From contig NC_065874.1 in assembly GCF_933775445.1 (NCBI RefSeq), positions 10,745,001 through 10,809,000 of the forward strand: 64,000 bases of DNA. Reading direction: 5' to 3'. Positions within the stretch are counted from its first letter, which is position 1; every line of letters begins with the position of its first letter. Shown here piece after piece: positions 35,085-46,955 of this stretch. A program made the position numbers and the translations under genes. Under the pieces are notes generated by a model that ran no database searches, was not told the DNA's origin, and saw only the letters and a program-made list of their open reading frames with translations. The DNA comes from Argentina anserina. Lineage: Eukaryota; Streptophyta; Magnoliopsida; Rosales; Rosaceae.

Positions 35085-36809
35085 ATGACAGAACCAATCT
35101 TTGATGAGACAAAAGATGTAGAAGAAAGAAAGGAGCTAGAAGTGGAAGACCCGGAGCTGTATAGGCTTCTGGTACCCAATGCCGAATACCTTCCACTCAT
35201 CCCTACCTCAGCTATCGAATCCAACTTTGTTTCTTATTTTGCTCCAGGTGCTTACTCAATGTTGTATCTTTCATATATTTGTAGCATACCTTATTTGATT
35301 AACAACAGCACACGTATATTCGGCAGTATAACTCTTCTTTGTGTTTCCAGATTTTATGAAACCAGGCCATGACCAATATGTTTATCGCCATCCCAATGGG
35401 TAAAAATCTTCAACTTTTCATATAACCTGTTCTTTTGTGCTTGTTTTTCAATGTTTGATTGAAGAAGTTTGATCAGTTTCTTGAAATACTGTTCTATATA
35501 TCAGGTTGTGTGTGATTGGTTTGGCTGCAACACATGTGTCTTTTAAAGAAGAAGGGGGTGTCACAGCTATTGATTTCAATGTTGGAAAATCAGATCGTAG
35601 TGGGCTTAAGGTTACTGGAAAGCGCAAGAAGGTATATTATTTAACCTCTTTGTTTTACTATCTCTCGAATTAGAGCTCGTAGAATATGTCAGAAAATAAA
35701 AGTAGAAGGAAAATTTCTATATTGCTGTACTTGTTTCCATTAGCTTTATATCATACTTCCTAATTCTAAACTAATAGATCAAACATTGAAACTGATGTAA
35801 CTAATAGATCAAGCGGATGTGGCGTAGTTTATTGTGATTTTGTAACATGAAAATAAAATTTATGCAGAATGCCCAGCACTTGGAGTCCAACTCAGCTTTG
35901 TGTAAAGTATGCACCAAGGATGCAACCTATATTGTGAGGTAGATATATTTTCTCCCAATGCCTTATTCTTCTGCAGTTTGCAATATTCTTCATCTACCTT
36001 CGTTTCATGTATGAGGCTTGAATTTCTAGTTTGCTTTTGAAGGTGTTGTGTAAAAGGCTCTCTATTGGAAGTGAATGATAGATTAATCAAGCAGCCAGAA
36101 TTGCTAAATACAGCGGTAAGAACCAGACAATACCCTTACTTTGTAAGTTGCCAGCTTTTGTGTAATATATAGATCTTGGGAGTGTTATAATTGAATGAAT
36201 TCATTTAACGTACTCAGCCTTATTTCTTCTTTTTGATATTAACTATTTCAAGGTTCCCAGATGATCATAGAGGAAATAATATCAAGTTTATCTGGAAACT
36301 AGCCGATAGTGGTTTGACAAAGGTTCAGAACTGCTAGCATTGATATAAACTCAGGGAAATTGATATGTATATAGTATATACAAAAGATATAAACTCAAGG
36401 AAAATGATATGCAGGCAAAGGTCTTATACAGTAAGAACTGCTTACTTATGGCATATGAAGGGTTGGGGTGACCGATTTTATTGGTATGGTTTCTCAAAAG
36501 CTTAGTGTGGCATTGTAGATGGTCTAGGTGGGCTTGGTGGTACTCCGGGAACTCCGATGTATGGAATTGAAAATACTTTAGAACCATGCTTGGCTTTAAA
36601 TAAAATATTGCTTTTATAATGTGGAGATATATGGAGATACCAGAATATTTGCTGCCTGTTTGCTCATTTTTCATTCATATTTCTCTCCTTTTCAGGCAGA
36701 TAGAGAAGGATATATTGCCATCATCATGCCAAAACCAGCAGATTGGCTCAAAATAAAGGATTCCTTGTTGGGTCTTGAAGAGTACAAAAAGCTGAGAGAA
36801 GTTCTTTAA
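35085..36809 (+). CDS. ABITRAM/Simiate (FAM206)-like protein, 6 exons
   Basis: Exons: 35085-35248, 35351-35399, 35505-35631, 35868-35938, 36043-36115, 36696-36809, all GT-AG and in frame. The product, a little under 200 aa, has the conserved order of the family: LVPNAEYLPLIPTSAIESNF, QYVYRHPNGLCVIGLA, FKEEGGVTAIDF, a Lys-rich GKRKK, IVRCCVKGSLLEVNDRL and EGYIAIIMPK. Animal ABITRAM (Simiate) binds actin and acts in nuclear speckles; the fold resembles a lipoyl/GcvH-like barrel. The plant function is not established and I infer only family membership. The paralogous copy in unit B is broken. Exon 1 donor choice (the GT after GCTCCAG at 35249) gives the best frame. Confidence 0.8.
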
Positions 36810-37404
36810 CATGATGTTAAGTTGGCAAATCGTGTTCGGTTGACATAGATCCTGGAAAAATAGGAGAAAAGAGAGGCGAAATTTGTAGTCTGCTGGTGCT
36901 GACTCACCATGTTACTCACAAGCGACAAAGCTTGATATGTTGACGCTTTTTTTTTTATTACAAAATGGTATGTCTTCTCCCTGTTCTTGTATCATGTAAA
37001 ACCATTTTATTTCAAATTGTTCAAAAATAATGATTGTTGAAGAAATTACAATAAGGTGATTTTAAACATTTGACTGGTACAGAATTTATGTGGCTGCGTT
37101 AGTTTAATAGCATCCTTAATTTTTATCTCCTGTTCACGTTGAACACCCTTTAATTTGTTTTATAGATTGTTAAAAGGAAGTAATGAACAGTAAAAAAACC
37201 TCCAAGTTTCACTGAAACCTAAAACTGCTTACAGATAAAAGAAGAAAAATTGTGAAGATAATTATTTAAGTAGTGTATGCGCTTTATAGATGACATCTAG
37301 GATAAAGAGAACTAAAAAAACCACACATTCACTATCCTGCAGATTCAAATAGGTAGCTATCACATAAACTTTCATTCTTGAGAAGCATATACTCAGCAAC
37401 ATTT

Positions 37405-38781
37405 CTAGATTCCATACTTGATGTAACCAACCGAAGTATTCACCTCCTTAATAAGAGTCCCAAGCACTGGTGCTAGCAGACACTTTGAGCTGGTTTCCCT
37501 GTAAAAGAACCCTAAACACTTGCAATCTTTATCACACTTGGCTCTACATTCTTCAACCTTTATTGGTCCATCTCCACCGTCCAAATAGGGACTCAAAAAG
37601 TGCTCAACAGCTCCAATCTTATAGTAGTTTGCCTTTGCTCCGCTCTTACATGCTGCCAACTTCGGTGGCGCGCATGCCTTGCTCCAACCTAGAAGCCCTT
37701 TTGGACTTGGGCATGCCACGCACATGCCTTTGCTACAGTACCCATAAGATCCACATTTTGATGGCAATGCACATTCCCTGACGAAATAACTGGAAAAGAA
37801 TGAGAAACTCTCATCCCACTTCTGGTCGCTGACTTCGTTGTAGTAAGTATAGGCCTTGAGACTGCCGTCTGATCCAAGTCTTAAGAATGAGTACTTGGCA
37901 TCATAGCGGAGCTGGTTGAGGATGAGACTCTGAGAACTGCCAATAGGACGGGTTTGTAGGAGGCGGCGGCGGTTTTGTGGTTGAGCTTCAGGGTCTGGGT
38001 TCCCGTTGAGCACAAGCTCGTACGCTATGACATCATCAAAACCAATTGTAGTGTCAAAGCCAAATGTTACATTGGTTCCGAAGTTAGTTTCTGTCCAGCC
38101 ACCATATGTAAGAAGCTGGCCGGAGTTATTCAAGTACATAGTGAAACCACTTCGATCAAGAATAAGACTGTATGTTCCATCAGAGCCATCCGCGTCGGAT
38201 TTTCTACTGATAAGCTTGTTATGACCAGTAATGTTTTTGATCGACTGCCCCACTAGAAGAGTATCATGAGGGTAGTCAAAGCTTTGCCATACAAATCTTC
38301 CATTCTTGTCGTGAAGAACCAAGTTACCATTTGGAAGCAGCTTTATTCCCGTGACACCTTTGTTGGCCGTGTTTGTTTGCCAAGAAACAGTCCCATCTGC
38401 GTCGGCGAGGATCAAGTTCCCATCCCGGCCAAGAGAGAGGGTGGCCTTCTCGCGCACTGGGTGGTTCCGGTTTGCATCCCAGACCCACCGCATGAGGCCC
38501 TCATCATTGGGAACCCCCATTCTTATGGCAAATATGTAAGAGTCCGGGGTAGTGTTGTAGAAGCATAGTCTGAAGGGATGTGTATAGAAGGTCTGAGCTT
38601 TAGTTTGGATCACTCGGTAGCTACCTCCGAACTCGACTATCCGGTCTCCAAGCTCTCCTTGGTTGACAAAGATGAATGTTTGGTTTGCAGTGACTTGGGC
38701 TTGGGAGGGAGTGGCAAAGAAGCAGCAGTAGAGAAGGAAGAGAAGTAGGAGACAAGGTGCATGAGAAACTATGGTTGCCAT
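37405..38781 (-). CDS. EP1-like secreted glycoprotein (bulb-type lectin domain + PAN/apple-like C-terminus)
   Basis: 458 residues in one exon, with a signal peptide (LLLLFLLYCCFFATPSQAQ). Residues ~35-190 form a bulb-type (D-mannose-binding-like) lectin region: WVWDANRNHPVREKATLSL, GNLILADADGTVSWQTNTANKG, LLPNGNLVLHDKNGRFVWQSF and FDYPHDTLLVGQS. After ~residue 330 comes a Cys-rich region (CALPSKCGSYGYCSKGMCVAC, then KVEECRAKCDKDCKCLGFFY) that resembles the EGF/PAN part of S-locus glycoproteins. There is no membrane segment or kinase, as in carrot EP1 and related cell-wall proteins. Several NxS/T sequons are present. A TATA-like element lies at 38818-38827. The gene is divergent from 39492 across 710 bp. 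Confidence 0.92.
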   Translation of the reverse strand: MATIVSHAPCLLLLFLLYCCFFATPSQAQVTANQTFIFVNQGELGDRIVEFGGSYRVIQTKAQTFYTHPFRLCFYNTTPDSYIFAIRMGVPNDEGLMRWVWDANRNHPVREKATLSLGRDGNLILADADGTVSWQTNTANKGVTGIKLLPNGNLVLHDKNGRFVWQSFDYPHDTLLVGQSIKNITGHNKLISRKSDADGSDGTYSLILDRSGFTMYLNNSGQLLTYGGWTETNFGTNVTFGFDTTIGFDDVIAYELVLNGNPDPEAQPQNRRRLLQTRPIGSSQSLILNQLRYDAKYSFLRLGSDGSLKAYTYYNEVSDQKWDESFSFFSSYFVRECALPSKCGSYGYCSKGMCVACPSPKGLLGWSKACAPPKLAACKSGAKANYYKIGAVEHFLSPYLDGGDGPIKVEECRAKCDKDCKCLGFFYRETSSKCLLAPVLGTLIKEVNTSVGYIKYGI

Positions 38782-39491
38782 TTGGTGGTTTGTGCTATTT
38801 GCTGGTGTATCCTCTGGAGATATATAAGCTGATTGCAGTGGGGGAGAACTAAATTTAAATTGTTCTCAGTTTTGCATTACAAAATGATGTGCCAGCATTT
38901 CCTGTTTCAAATTTACCTTCTTTACTTTTAACACGATGCTATTGCACCTAGCACCGACGCATAATAATATCTACATTCCTGAAGAGTCGTATAGAAGGAG
39001 AAGTATTGAACGTTTGAAGAGTCAAGAAAGGAGGATTTGGTGTCCTCCAGCCTAAACACATCAATGATACAGGACCATCTTATCCGCTATTCTCTGCCAA
39101 ATTAAGTTAGGGCAACCTTTGGACAAGGGTCTTGTATCATATGGTCTTCTAGAGATTCGAACACTTGGCTCTTCTCGTGGATGCTCTCTAATGTTTGCTT
39201 TGCACTCTGGAAAGTCCACAGTGACGGGCTTGACCACTCTGCTCCTGCATTAATCTTCTCATCAACCCCAGAGCTATGTGGACTAGTGGCTGAAAACTTT
39301 AAGGCAGAGACTGTTTCCAAGTGTATAATTAAGTTGGCTACCTTGTTCATTGATGATTCGTCCCCAAGTTGCTATACAGATACAGTATCAGAGAACTTGT
39401 TGGTTGAGTTCTAGAGTTTCAATGGTCTAAGCCTGTAAGATATAAATAGAGTTTAAACTACGTTACAAACTAAACAGCTTCTACATTCACC
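38782..39491. promoter_or_regulatory. Shared divergent promoter region of the EP1 pair (unit A)
   Basis: The 710-bp gap separates the two start codons. TATA-like boxes face each way: minus strand at about 38818-38827 and TATAAATAG at 39441-39449. The same arrangement occurs in unit B, where it is enlarged by insertions. Co-regulation is inferred and not shown. Confidence 0.6.
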
Positions 39492-40796
39492 ATGTCCTTG
39501 TTCTTTCTATTCCTTTTCTCACTCTTTGCTTTCGTTGCTCAAGCTCAGATTCCCGCAAATGAAACTTTCGAATATGTCAATTCAGGAGAATTCGGCCCTT
39601 ATATACAAGAATACGATGCATCCTATCGTGTGTTAGATCTCTTTACCTCCCCTTTTCAGCTTCTTTTCTACAACACCACTCCCAACGATTTCACTCTTGC
39701 TCTGCGCATGGGTTTGAGGAGATCTGAATCAAGCTATCATTGGGTTTGGGAGGCCAACCGGGGAAACCCAGTTGGCGAAAACGCAACCTTCACTCTTGGA
39801 ACCAATGGAAACATTGTCTTGGCCGATGGTGATGGTCGGGTGGCTTGGCAAAGCAACACTGCGAACAAAGGGGCGGTACACTTCGAGTTGCTTTCAACCG
39901 GAAACATGGTTCTTTACAACTCAAAGGGCAAGCCTATTTGGCAAAGCTTCGACTCCCCTACAGACACTCTTGTAGTAGGTCAATCACTCGGTGCCGGAGC
40001 TGCAAGCAAGCTAGTGAGTCGAGCCTCCGAGACTGAAAACAAAGACGGGACTTATAGCTTGGTGTTGGAGCCAAAAGGTTTAGCTCTGTACTACAACAGC
40101 AAGAACTCTCCAAAGCCATTACTCTACTACACAACCTCGAAAAGGTTTGGTTTACCAAAGGGTTCATCATTACACCGCATTACACTGAACGCTGCTGCGG
40201 TAGAAGAGGGTCATGCTTATGACCTATCCTTGGAATACCAACTGGGAAACTCTACCTCCAGTGGAAATCTCATTCTAGCTCGACCAAAATACAATAGCAC
40301 ATCGACATGCCTTAGGCTTGGAATTGATGGAAATCTCAATCTTTACACTTACGACAAGAACTTGCGTTATGGTGCGTGGGAGACGACATTCACTCTCTTT
40401 GATAAAGAGTCGGGAGTATCTGAAAACGGGTGCGAATTGCCAGAGCGATGTGGGAAGTTCGGTCTCTGTGAGAATAACCAATGTGTTGGTTGCCCATCGT
40501 CTAAGGGAATTCTGGGTTGGAGTGAGAGCTGTGAGCCTGAGAAGCTTACGTCTTGTGGGTCAAAGAGCTTCCGCTACTACAAAATTGAAGGGGTTGATCA
40601 CTTCTTGAGCAAGTACACTAGTGGGGAGGCTTTGAAGGAGCTTGATTGTTCCAACAAGTGTGCCTTGGATTGCAAGTGTCTGGGTTTCTTTTACAACAGA
40701 GATGAATCAAGGTGCTGGATTGCTCATGAATTGAAGACTTTGACCAAAGTTGACAAATCCAGTCATGTTGGTTTCATCAAGGCACCTAATCGTTGA
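39492..40796 (+). CDS. EP1-like secreted glycoprotein (bulb-type lectin domain)
   Basis: 434 residues in one exon, with a signal peptide (MSLFFLFLFSLFAFVAQAQ). The lectin part includes WVWEANRGNPVGENATFTLG, GNIVLADGDGRVAWQSNT and GNMVLYNSKGKPIWQSFDSP, followed by DTLVVGQSLG. The C-terminal Cys-rich part has CELPERCGKFGLCENNQCVGC and ELDCSNKCALDCKCLGFFY, matching the minus-strand partner in order. Likely exported to the cell wall or apoplast; sugar binding is not assured. TATA box at 39441-39449. A 296-bp stretch (39889-40184) is identical to the broken copy at 51203-51498, unlike the more diverged flanks. Confidence 0.93.
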   Translation: MSLFFLFLFSLFAFVAQAQIPANETFEYVNSGEFGPYIQEYDASYRVLDLFTSPFQLLFYNTTPNDFTLALRMGLRRSESSYHWVWEANRGNPVGENATFTLGTNGNIVLADGDGRVAWQSNTANKGAVHFELLSTGNMVLYNSKGKPIWQSFDSPTDTLVVGQSLGAGAASKLVSRASETENKDGTYSLVLEPKGLALYYNSKNSPKPLLYYTTSKRFGLPKGSSLHRITLNAAAVEEGHAYDLSLEYQLGNSTSSGNLILARPKYNSTSTCLRLGIDGNLNLYTYDKNLRYGAWETTFTLFDKESGVSENGCELPERCGKFGLCENNQCVGCPSSKGILGWSESCEPEKLTSCGSKSFRYYKIEGVDHFLSKYTSGEALKELDCSNKCALDCKCLGFFYNRDESRCWIAHELKTLTKVDKSSHVGFIKAPNR

Positions 40797-41814
40797 TCGG
40801 TGGCCTCTATCATCTGAGGCTTACCTTTATCTTTTCATGGTGGGATATATTTACATCGCAAGCACTTAAAATTGGAGCAATAACTAGTGCATCTTCTGCA
40901 CAATTGTTCAGTTTTATTTTTGATCAGTGAATACTGAATAAGCTACTTTCCTGTAGCGCTTACTGTTATATCACAAAACTCTACGCATTATAATTAACCA
41001 CGTACATGTTAGTATTTACTTTTGAGTTTTGACAATCCCAAATTTACGATTAAGATCTATTCCTAAACACGACATTAATTACCACAACCTACTGCTGCAA
41101 CATATATCATCTTATCCGAGAAGCCACAGCCGAACACTTCAACATTAATTTGAAGAAAATAACATCGATCATTTTCAAGCGTACGTTCCAGAAGCGTGAT
41201 ACATCACTCTCGGCCAGTTGACATGCATGCACCTTTCAGAAGAAACCCTAGCCTAGTGCTGCAATTTATCCATCTGTTTCCGTAATTGCTGCAACAGCTA
41301 GCTAGCTGGCAGCTGGTCCAACACATCTATCAATTCCTGTTCGCCCAGTCTTAAGTCACTGATTAGCATCATTCCCCCATGTTTGAATATCACATTTCCA
41401 AGTTGCCACGTACAGCCGTAGCTAGATAGAGATCGATCGATATCAAATAATTGACGAAGGTTCTGTGATTGCTAAGTATGGTCAATATGGTGCTTTCATC
41501 TTCCCTACTGACGTCGATTCATTCGTTTAGATAATAATGCTCGATCAATCATACAGTTAATTAGTATTTTAGCTGCCAAGTCCGAAGACTTTACTCGCTT
41601 GTGCACAGTGCAAGGATCGAGTTGACGGGATGAGAGTTAAAACTTAAAAGAGAACGAAGTAAGATCCCAAAGGTTCTTAACAGCTGACTTGACGTGCTCA
41701 TTTCATCCCAAAGGAGGTGAGACCGTCAGTATAGCCGGAATCACTCTTTTCCTTCTAATTTCTAAATGCCCTATTTCTTTTGTCTTGAAAACAAAAACAA
41801 AAATAAAAGAAGGC
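40797..41814. other. 3' flank of unit A and junction to unit B
   Basis: No gene is visible. Homology with the 3' flank of unit B (51662-52610) runs to about 41620; the remaining ~200 bp is the junction between the two units. Confidence 0.55.
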
Positions 41815-42563
41815 GATGAAACGAGGTCGTTTTATGTCCACCTTATAAACCCCGCCCTACTTTTCTTCCCCAACTTAACATAAATCTCCAACTGCTACTT
41901 TGAACTTTGAAGCCGCAGCAGCCGATCGACACTGAGCTCAGACTTGGCCCCTTTTCAAATTACTTCCTTGATCACCACTTCTCGTAGAGACCCTCTTCAA
42001 TTCTTTGACCATCTTTATCTCGTTATATTTCTGCATTCTCATTCTTGTAAGTTTACATTTTCCAGTCTTTCTCTAATTTTTATCTATGCCTAAAATTTTG
42101 CTACCTGATTCAACTTTGCCCTTGGTTTAAAGCTAATAAGTAACTGGGTTTTCTGAGATTTGATGTAAAGTCCCAATTTTTTTTTTAAATTTCTAAGTTT
42201 CAGTTGAATGTATCATGTATGCATTAATGTGCTTGAATTAGTAACAAATGGATGGATAAGTAGGGTTCTTTGAAGCAAACGAATCAGTCTGAGTATTCAG
42301 GATTCACTGTTGGTATGGGTTGTGGGTTTTGGTTTCTGCATGCTGAGTTACAAGGGTGAAACTTGTTGTACCTCGTTTTGTTACCAACTATGTAAACTGA
42401 ATGCAACTCTACTTTGATGTACCCTGCTACACTTAAATTATAACAATGCACGCCGTAGCCGTAAGATAGCTGTGCTCTACAATAGAATTGAATTTGGGTT
42501 TACCATTTACCAGTCGGTGGTACAAAGTTTTAATGTCTCATTTCTCTGTAATGCTAGTTTGCA

Positions 42564-44040
42564 ATGACAGAACAAATCTCTGATGAAACAAATAATGTAG
42601 AAGAAATAAAGGAACAAGCAAGAAATGGAAGACGGAAGCTGTATAGGCTTTTGGTACCCAATGCTGAAGATCTTTCTCTCATCCCTACCTCAGCTATTGA
42701 ATCTAACTTTGTTCCAGGTGCTTACTCATTGTTCGTTATTGTTTATTTTTTATTTTCATATATGTGTATGACGCTTATTTTGTTGACAGCAGCAGACTTA
42801 TATTCTTGAAAAAATAACATGTACATTTCATTTCCAGGTTTTATGAAACAAGGTAATGATCAATATGTTTATCTCCATCTCAATGGGTAACAATGCAAAA
42901 CCTTATGTATTGTTTGTTCTTTTGTGCTTGTTTGTTAATGTTAAAATGAAAAAATTCGATCATTCTTCTGAATTACTGTTTTATATATCAGGTTGTGTGT
43001 CATTGATTTGGATGCAACACGTGAGGGCTACCTAATGATTTCAATGTTCGAAAATCAGATTGCAGTGGATTTAAGGTTACTGAAAAGCGCATGAAGGTAC
43101 TATCTTTCTCTAATCTCAGCATTAGCTTCATGTCAAACTTGTTTATCCTTCCAATTTAAGTAGCTAATATTGTAATTGTAGACTAGAACATGTGGATGTG
43201 GCGTAGTGTATTGTGATTTTGTAACATAGAAATAATGTTAAATGTAGAATGTCCAGCACTTGGGGTCCAACTCAGCTGTAAAATTTGCACTGTGGATGCA
43301 ACATATATCGTGCGGTAGAAATATTTTCTGCCAATGCTTTGTTCTTCAGCAGTTTCAATATCCTCCATCTACCTTCTTTTCATATATGTGGTTTGAACTT
43401 GTATTCTTGTAGTTGCTTCTGAAGGTGTTGTATAAAAGACTCTTTTGGAAGTGAATGATAGACTAATCAAGCAGCCAAAATTTCTTAATAAATGGTAAGA
43501 ACCCTTTGATAGCCTTATATCATAAGTTGCCAGCTTTTGTGTATTACATAGACCCAAATTTGGTAATCTTTGATTGAACCTATTCAACCAAGCTACGCTC
43601 AGTTTTGTTTCTTTTATTTGACGTTGACTACTCAAAACCGAAGAATCCAGATGAAAGGTTAGAAATGACCGATTGTATTGGGTTGGCTTCTAAAAGCTCA
43701 GTGTGGTAGTGGTGGTCGATGGTCTGGGTAGGCTTGGTCTTACTTGGGGGAACTTTTCTTTTTAGAAGAAACAAATAAGTGTTAATTGGGAAATTGGACT
43801 TATGGGATTGAAAAGATTTGAGACGTATGATCGACTTTTAATATGATATTGATTTTCTAACTTAGAGACACCAGAACTATTTGTTGCTCCGTTGCTTATT
43901 ATTCATTTTTATTCCTATCTTCCCAGGCAGATAGAGAAGGATATTTGCCATTATGATGTCCTAACCAGAAGATTGGCTCAAATTAAAGGAAACATTGTTG
44001 GGTCCTGAAGAGTACAAAACGTGGAGAGAAGTTCTATGAT
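42564..44040 (+). pseudogene. ABITRAM-like pseudogene (unit B copy)
   Basis: Counterparts of all six exons of 35085-36809 can be followed, starting with MTEQISDETNN, through RLLVPNAEDLSLIP, to a degenerate last exon near 43928-44037. Exons 1-2 are still open. Exon 3 (about 42994-43097) has lost part of the segment that encodes the VSFKEEGGVTAID region in unit A and shifts frame into an early stop. The last exon also contains frame damage after EGY. No intact product is possible. Confidence 0.85.
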
Positions 44041-44646
44041 ATGATGTTGAGTTGGCAAATTATGATCGATTGACTTGATGCTGGACAAGAAGGAGAAGAT
44101 AGAGGAGAAAGCTTGAAGTCCGCTGGTGCAGACTTGCCAGACTACTCACAGGCAACAAAGCTTGATAAGTTGATGCCTTTGACAGTCACAAATCCTAGAA
44201 AAGGTATGTTTTCCCCTTTTCCCCCTGTTGTTCCATTTCATTTCAAATTGTTCAAATTAATGCATGGTTATTGAAGAAAGTTTAATATGGTCATTTTCTA
44301 ACAATTGATTGGTAGAAATTATATGCGATTTTTTGTCAGTTTCAGTGTTCTAAAATTAAGTTTCATTTAAACAGTGAATGCAATTTTCTGTAGTGTGTTG
44401 TATAGATTGTAAAACTAACAATAACCAAACCTCCTAGTTTAACTGTTTAACAGAAATCTAAAACCAGCTTATTTAGATAGAAGAAAAGTTGTGAAAATAA
44501 TTTTTTAAGTGTTGTCTATGCTATTATGCTGTCTTCTGGATAAAGAGATTAGAAACCCACAGATTGACGATCCTGCAGAATCAAATGAGTAGCTATTACA
44601 TAAACTTTCATTCTTGAGAAGAATAGACTCGGAAACGTTTATACAT
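44041..44646. other. Convergent 3' region between ABITRAM and EP1(-) pseudogenes
   Basis: This is the counterpart of 36810-37404 in unit A, which is likewise gene-free. No gene is visible in either. Confidence 0.5.
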
Positions 44647-46010
44647 TCAATACTTGATGCAACCAACCGAAGTATTCGCCTCCTTAATAAGAGTCCCAAG
44701 CACTGGTGCTAGCAGGCACTTTGAGCTGGCTTCCCTGTAAAAGAACCCTAAACACTTGCAATCTTTATCACACGTGGCTCTACATTCTTCAACCTTCATT
44801 GGTCCATCTCCACCGTCCAAATAGGGACTCAAAAAGTGCTCAACGGCTCCAATCTTATATTAGTTTGCCTTTGCTCCGCTCTTACATGCTGCCAACTTCG
44901 GTGGCGCGCATGCCTTGCTCCAACCCAGAAGCCCTTTTGGACTTGGGCATGCCACACACTTGCCTTTGCTACAGTACCCATAAGATCCACATTTTGATGG
45001 CAATGCACAATCCATGACGAAATAACTAGAAAAGAATGAGAAACTCTCATCCCACTTTTGGTCGCTGACTTCATTGTAGTAAGTATAGGCCGTGAGACTG
45101 TCGTCTGATCCTAGTCTCAAGAATGAGTACTTGGCATTATATCTGAGCTTGTTGAGGATGAGTTGTTGTTCATTGCCTATCGGACGGGATTGTAGGAGGT
45201 GCCGGTGGTTTTGACGTGGAGCTTCGGGGTTTTGGTTATCTTGAGCACAAACTCATATGCGTTGATGTCATCAATGCCAATCGTAGTGTCAAAGTCGAAT
45301 GTTACAGTGCTTCCAAAGTTAAGTCTCTTTCCAGCCACTAAGAAGCTGACTGGAGCTGTTCAAGTATATAGTGAAACCACTTCGATCAAGAATTAAGACT
45401 GTATAGCCCATCAGAGGCATCTGCATCAGATTTTCGACTGATAAGCTTGTTATGACCGGTAATGTTTTTGATTGACTTCCCCGATAGAAGAGTATCGTGA
45501 CGGTAGTCAAAGCTTTGCCATACAAATTTTCCATTCTTGTCATGAAGAACCAAGTTACCATTTGGAAGTAGATTTATTCCCGTGACACCTTTGTTGGCCG
45601 TGTTTGTTTGCCAAGAAACAGACCCATCTACATCAGCGAGGATCAAGTTCCCATTACGGCCAAGAGAAAGGGTGGCCTTCTCGCGCACTGGGTGGTTCCA
45701 TTTTGCATCCCAGACCCACCGCATGAGGCCCTCATCATTGGGAACCCCCATTCTTATGGAAAATATGTAAGTCTGGGGAAGTGTTGTAGAAGTATAGTCT
45801 GAAAGGATGTGCATAGAAGGTGTGAGCTTTAGTTTGGATCACCCGGTAGCTACCTCCGAATTCAACTATTCGATCTCCAAGTTCGCCTTGGTTGACAAAG
45901 ATGAATGTTTGGTTTGCAGGGACTTGAGCTTGGGAGGGAATGGCAGAGAAGCAGCAGAGAAGGAAGAGAAGTAGGAGAAAGGGTGCATGAGAAACTATAG
46001 AAGTTGCCAT
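44647..46010 (-). pseudogene. EP1-like pseudogene, minus strand (unit B)
   Basis: Close copy of 37405-38781, starting from a preserved signal peptide and lectin N-terminus at 46010. It is broken by a 2-base loss near 45775 (TCCCCAGAC region) that shifts frame, by further indels near 45180-45400, and by a TAA near 44860-44865 in place of a Tyr codon. Motifs from all parts of the intact gene remain, including GGDGPMKVEECRATCDKDCK near the 3' end. TATA-like sequence at 46041-46050. Confidence 0.92.
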
Positions 46011-46295
46011 TTGGTGATATGTGCAACTTGCTGTGGGGGAAATATATAAGCAACTTGATGTGGGGGAAAACTAAATTCAAAATGTGCTCACTTCTAACTT
46101 ACCAGAAGTTGTATATATGTCCTTTCTTCGAACTTACCATCTCAATTGTTTTTAACACTACAATTGTATATAGCACATGATATCGACATTAGTGAAGTGA
46201 AGGAAAAGTATTGAACGTTTGGAGAGTCAAGAAAGGAGGGATGGGTGCCCTCCAGTCCAGCCTACGTTAAAAACCTAAATGAATCAGGACCATCG

Positions 46296-46955
46296 TCAGG
46301 GCCGGCCATGTGGAGAAATAGGCTCAAGGTGGAAAAAATTTTAGGCCCCAAACATAAAATTAAATAGAAAAAGTCAAAATATTATAGAAAAAAAATCATT
46401 ATATCACTTAAATATGATCCGTTTTGCATTTTTAGATGCAAAAGTACCAATTAAATCTGAATAATCAAGTTGTTCAATATTATTCTTTTCGATGGATATC
46501 ATAGCTAAACCACTCAATCTTTCTTGTGACATAGTAGATCGAAGGTAAGTCTCGATCAACTTCAATTTTGAAAAACTTCTTTAATAGATAAAAATTAAAA
46601 GATCATATGATGCATACCTCTAATGAGTTGCGTTATGAATAATTGCACAGGTCTGAATTAATGAAAAAAAAAGAACTGTAGAAAAATTGTGGAGCCGAGA
46701 GAGAGACCAAGAGAGAGAAAAGAAGAGTAGAAGAGGATGGAGAAAATTAAACAAAATGGACTTAATTCGGAACAAGTGAATCGTTGGTATAGGAATACTG
46801 TGGTATAAATTAGAATCACTCGAGATTGCATGTGAGCACGGATTTATCTCCCTTTTATATAGGGTTTGATTTTTTTGGTGAGCAGCTTTTTTTTAGGCCC
46901 TCAAAATTTTGGGTCCTAGGCTTGGGTCTAATGGCTCCCGGCCAGGACCGAAACT
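46296..46955. mobile_element. hAT-like short element (CAGGGCCGGCC end)
   Basis: 660 bp inserted in the divergent promoter region of unit B, flanked by an imperfect 8-bp duplication GACCATCG / GACCGTCG (46288-46295, 46956-46963). Unit A has one copy of the site (GGACCATCT at 39071-39080), which acts as the empty site. The left end has CAGGGCCGGCC; the right end has CCCGGCCAGGACC. Internal Gly-Pro-type open frames are not coding. It is typical of short plant hAT-derived elements. Confidence 0.7.

Larger units (their letters stand above)
34360..41620 (+). repeat. Segmental duplication unit A (intact): ABITRAM-like + EP1(-) + EP1(+)
   Basis: Gene order, orientation, introns, intergenic promoter region and 3' flanks match unit B (about 41815-52610) once the insertions in B are removed. 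The left ends share a GTCGTTTTATGTC word followed by CCCCGCCCTACTTT; the right ends share TTGACGAAGGTTCT and ATTCATTCGT. The units lie head to tail in direct orientation, almost adjacent. Confidence 0.85.

Noticed and set aside
37470..38568. Several plus-strand open frames of 60-100 codons across the EP1(-) gene (and its copy at 44706-45802)
   Set aside because: Antisense shadows of the lectin gene; they recur in the duplicate only because the gene itself is duplicated.
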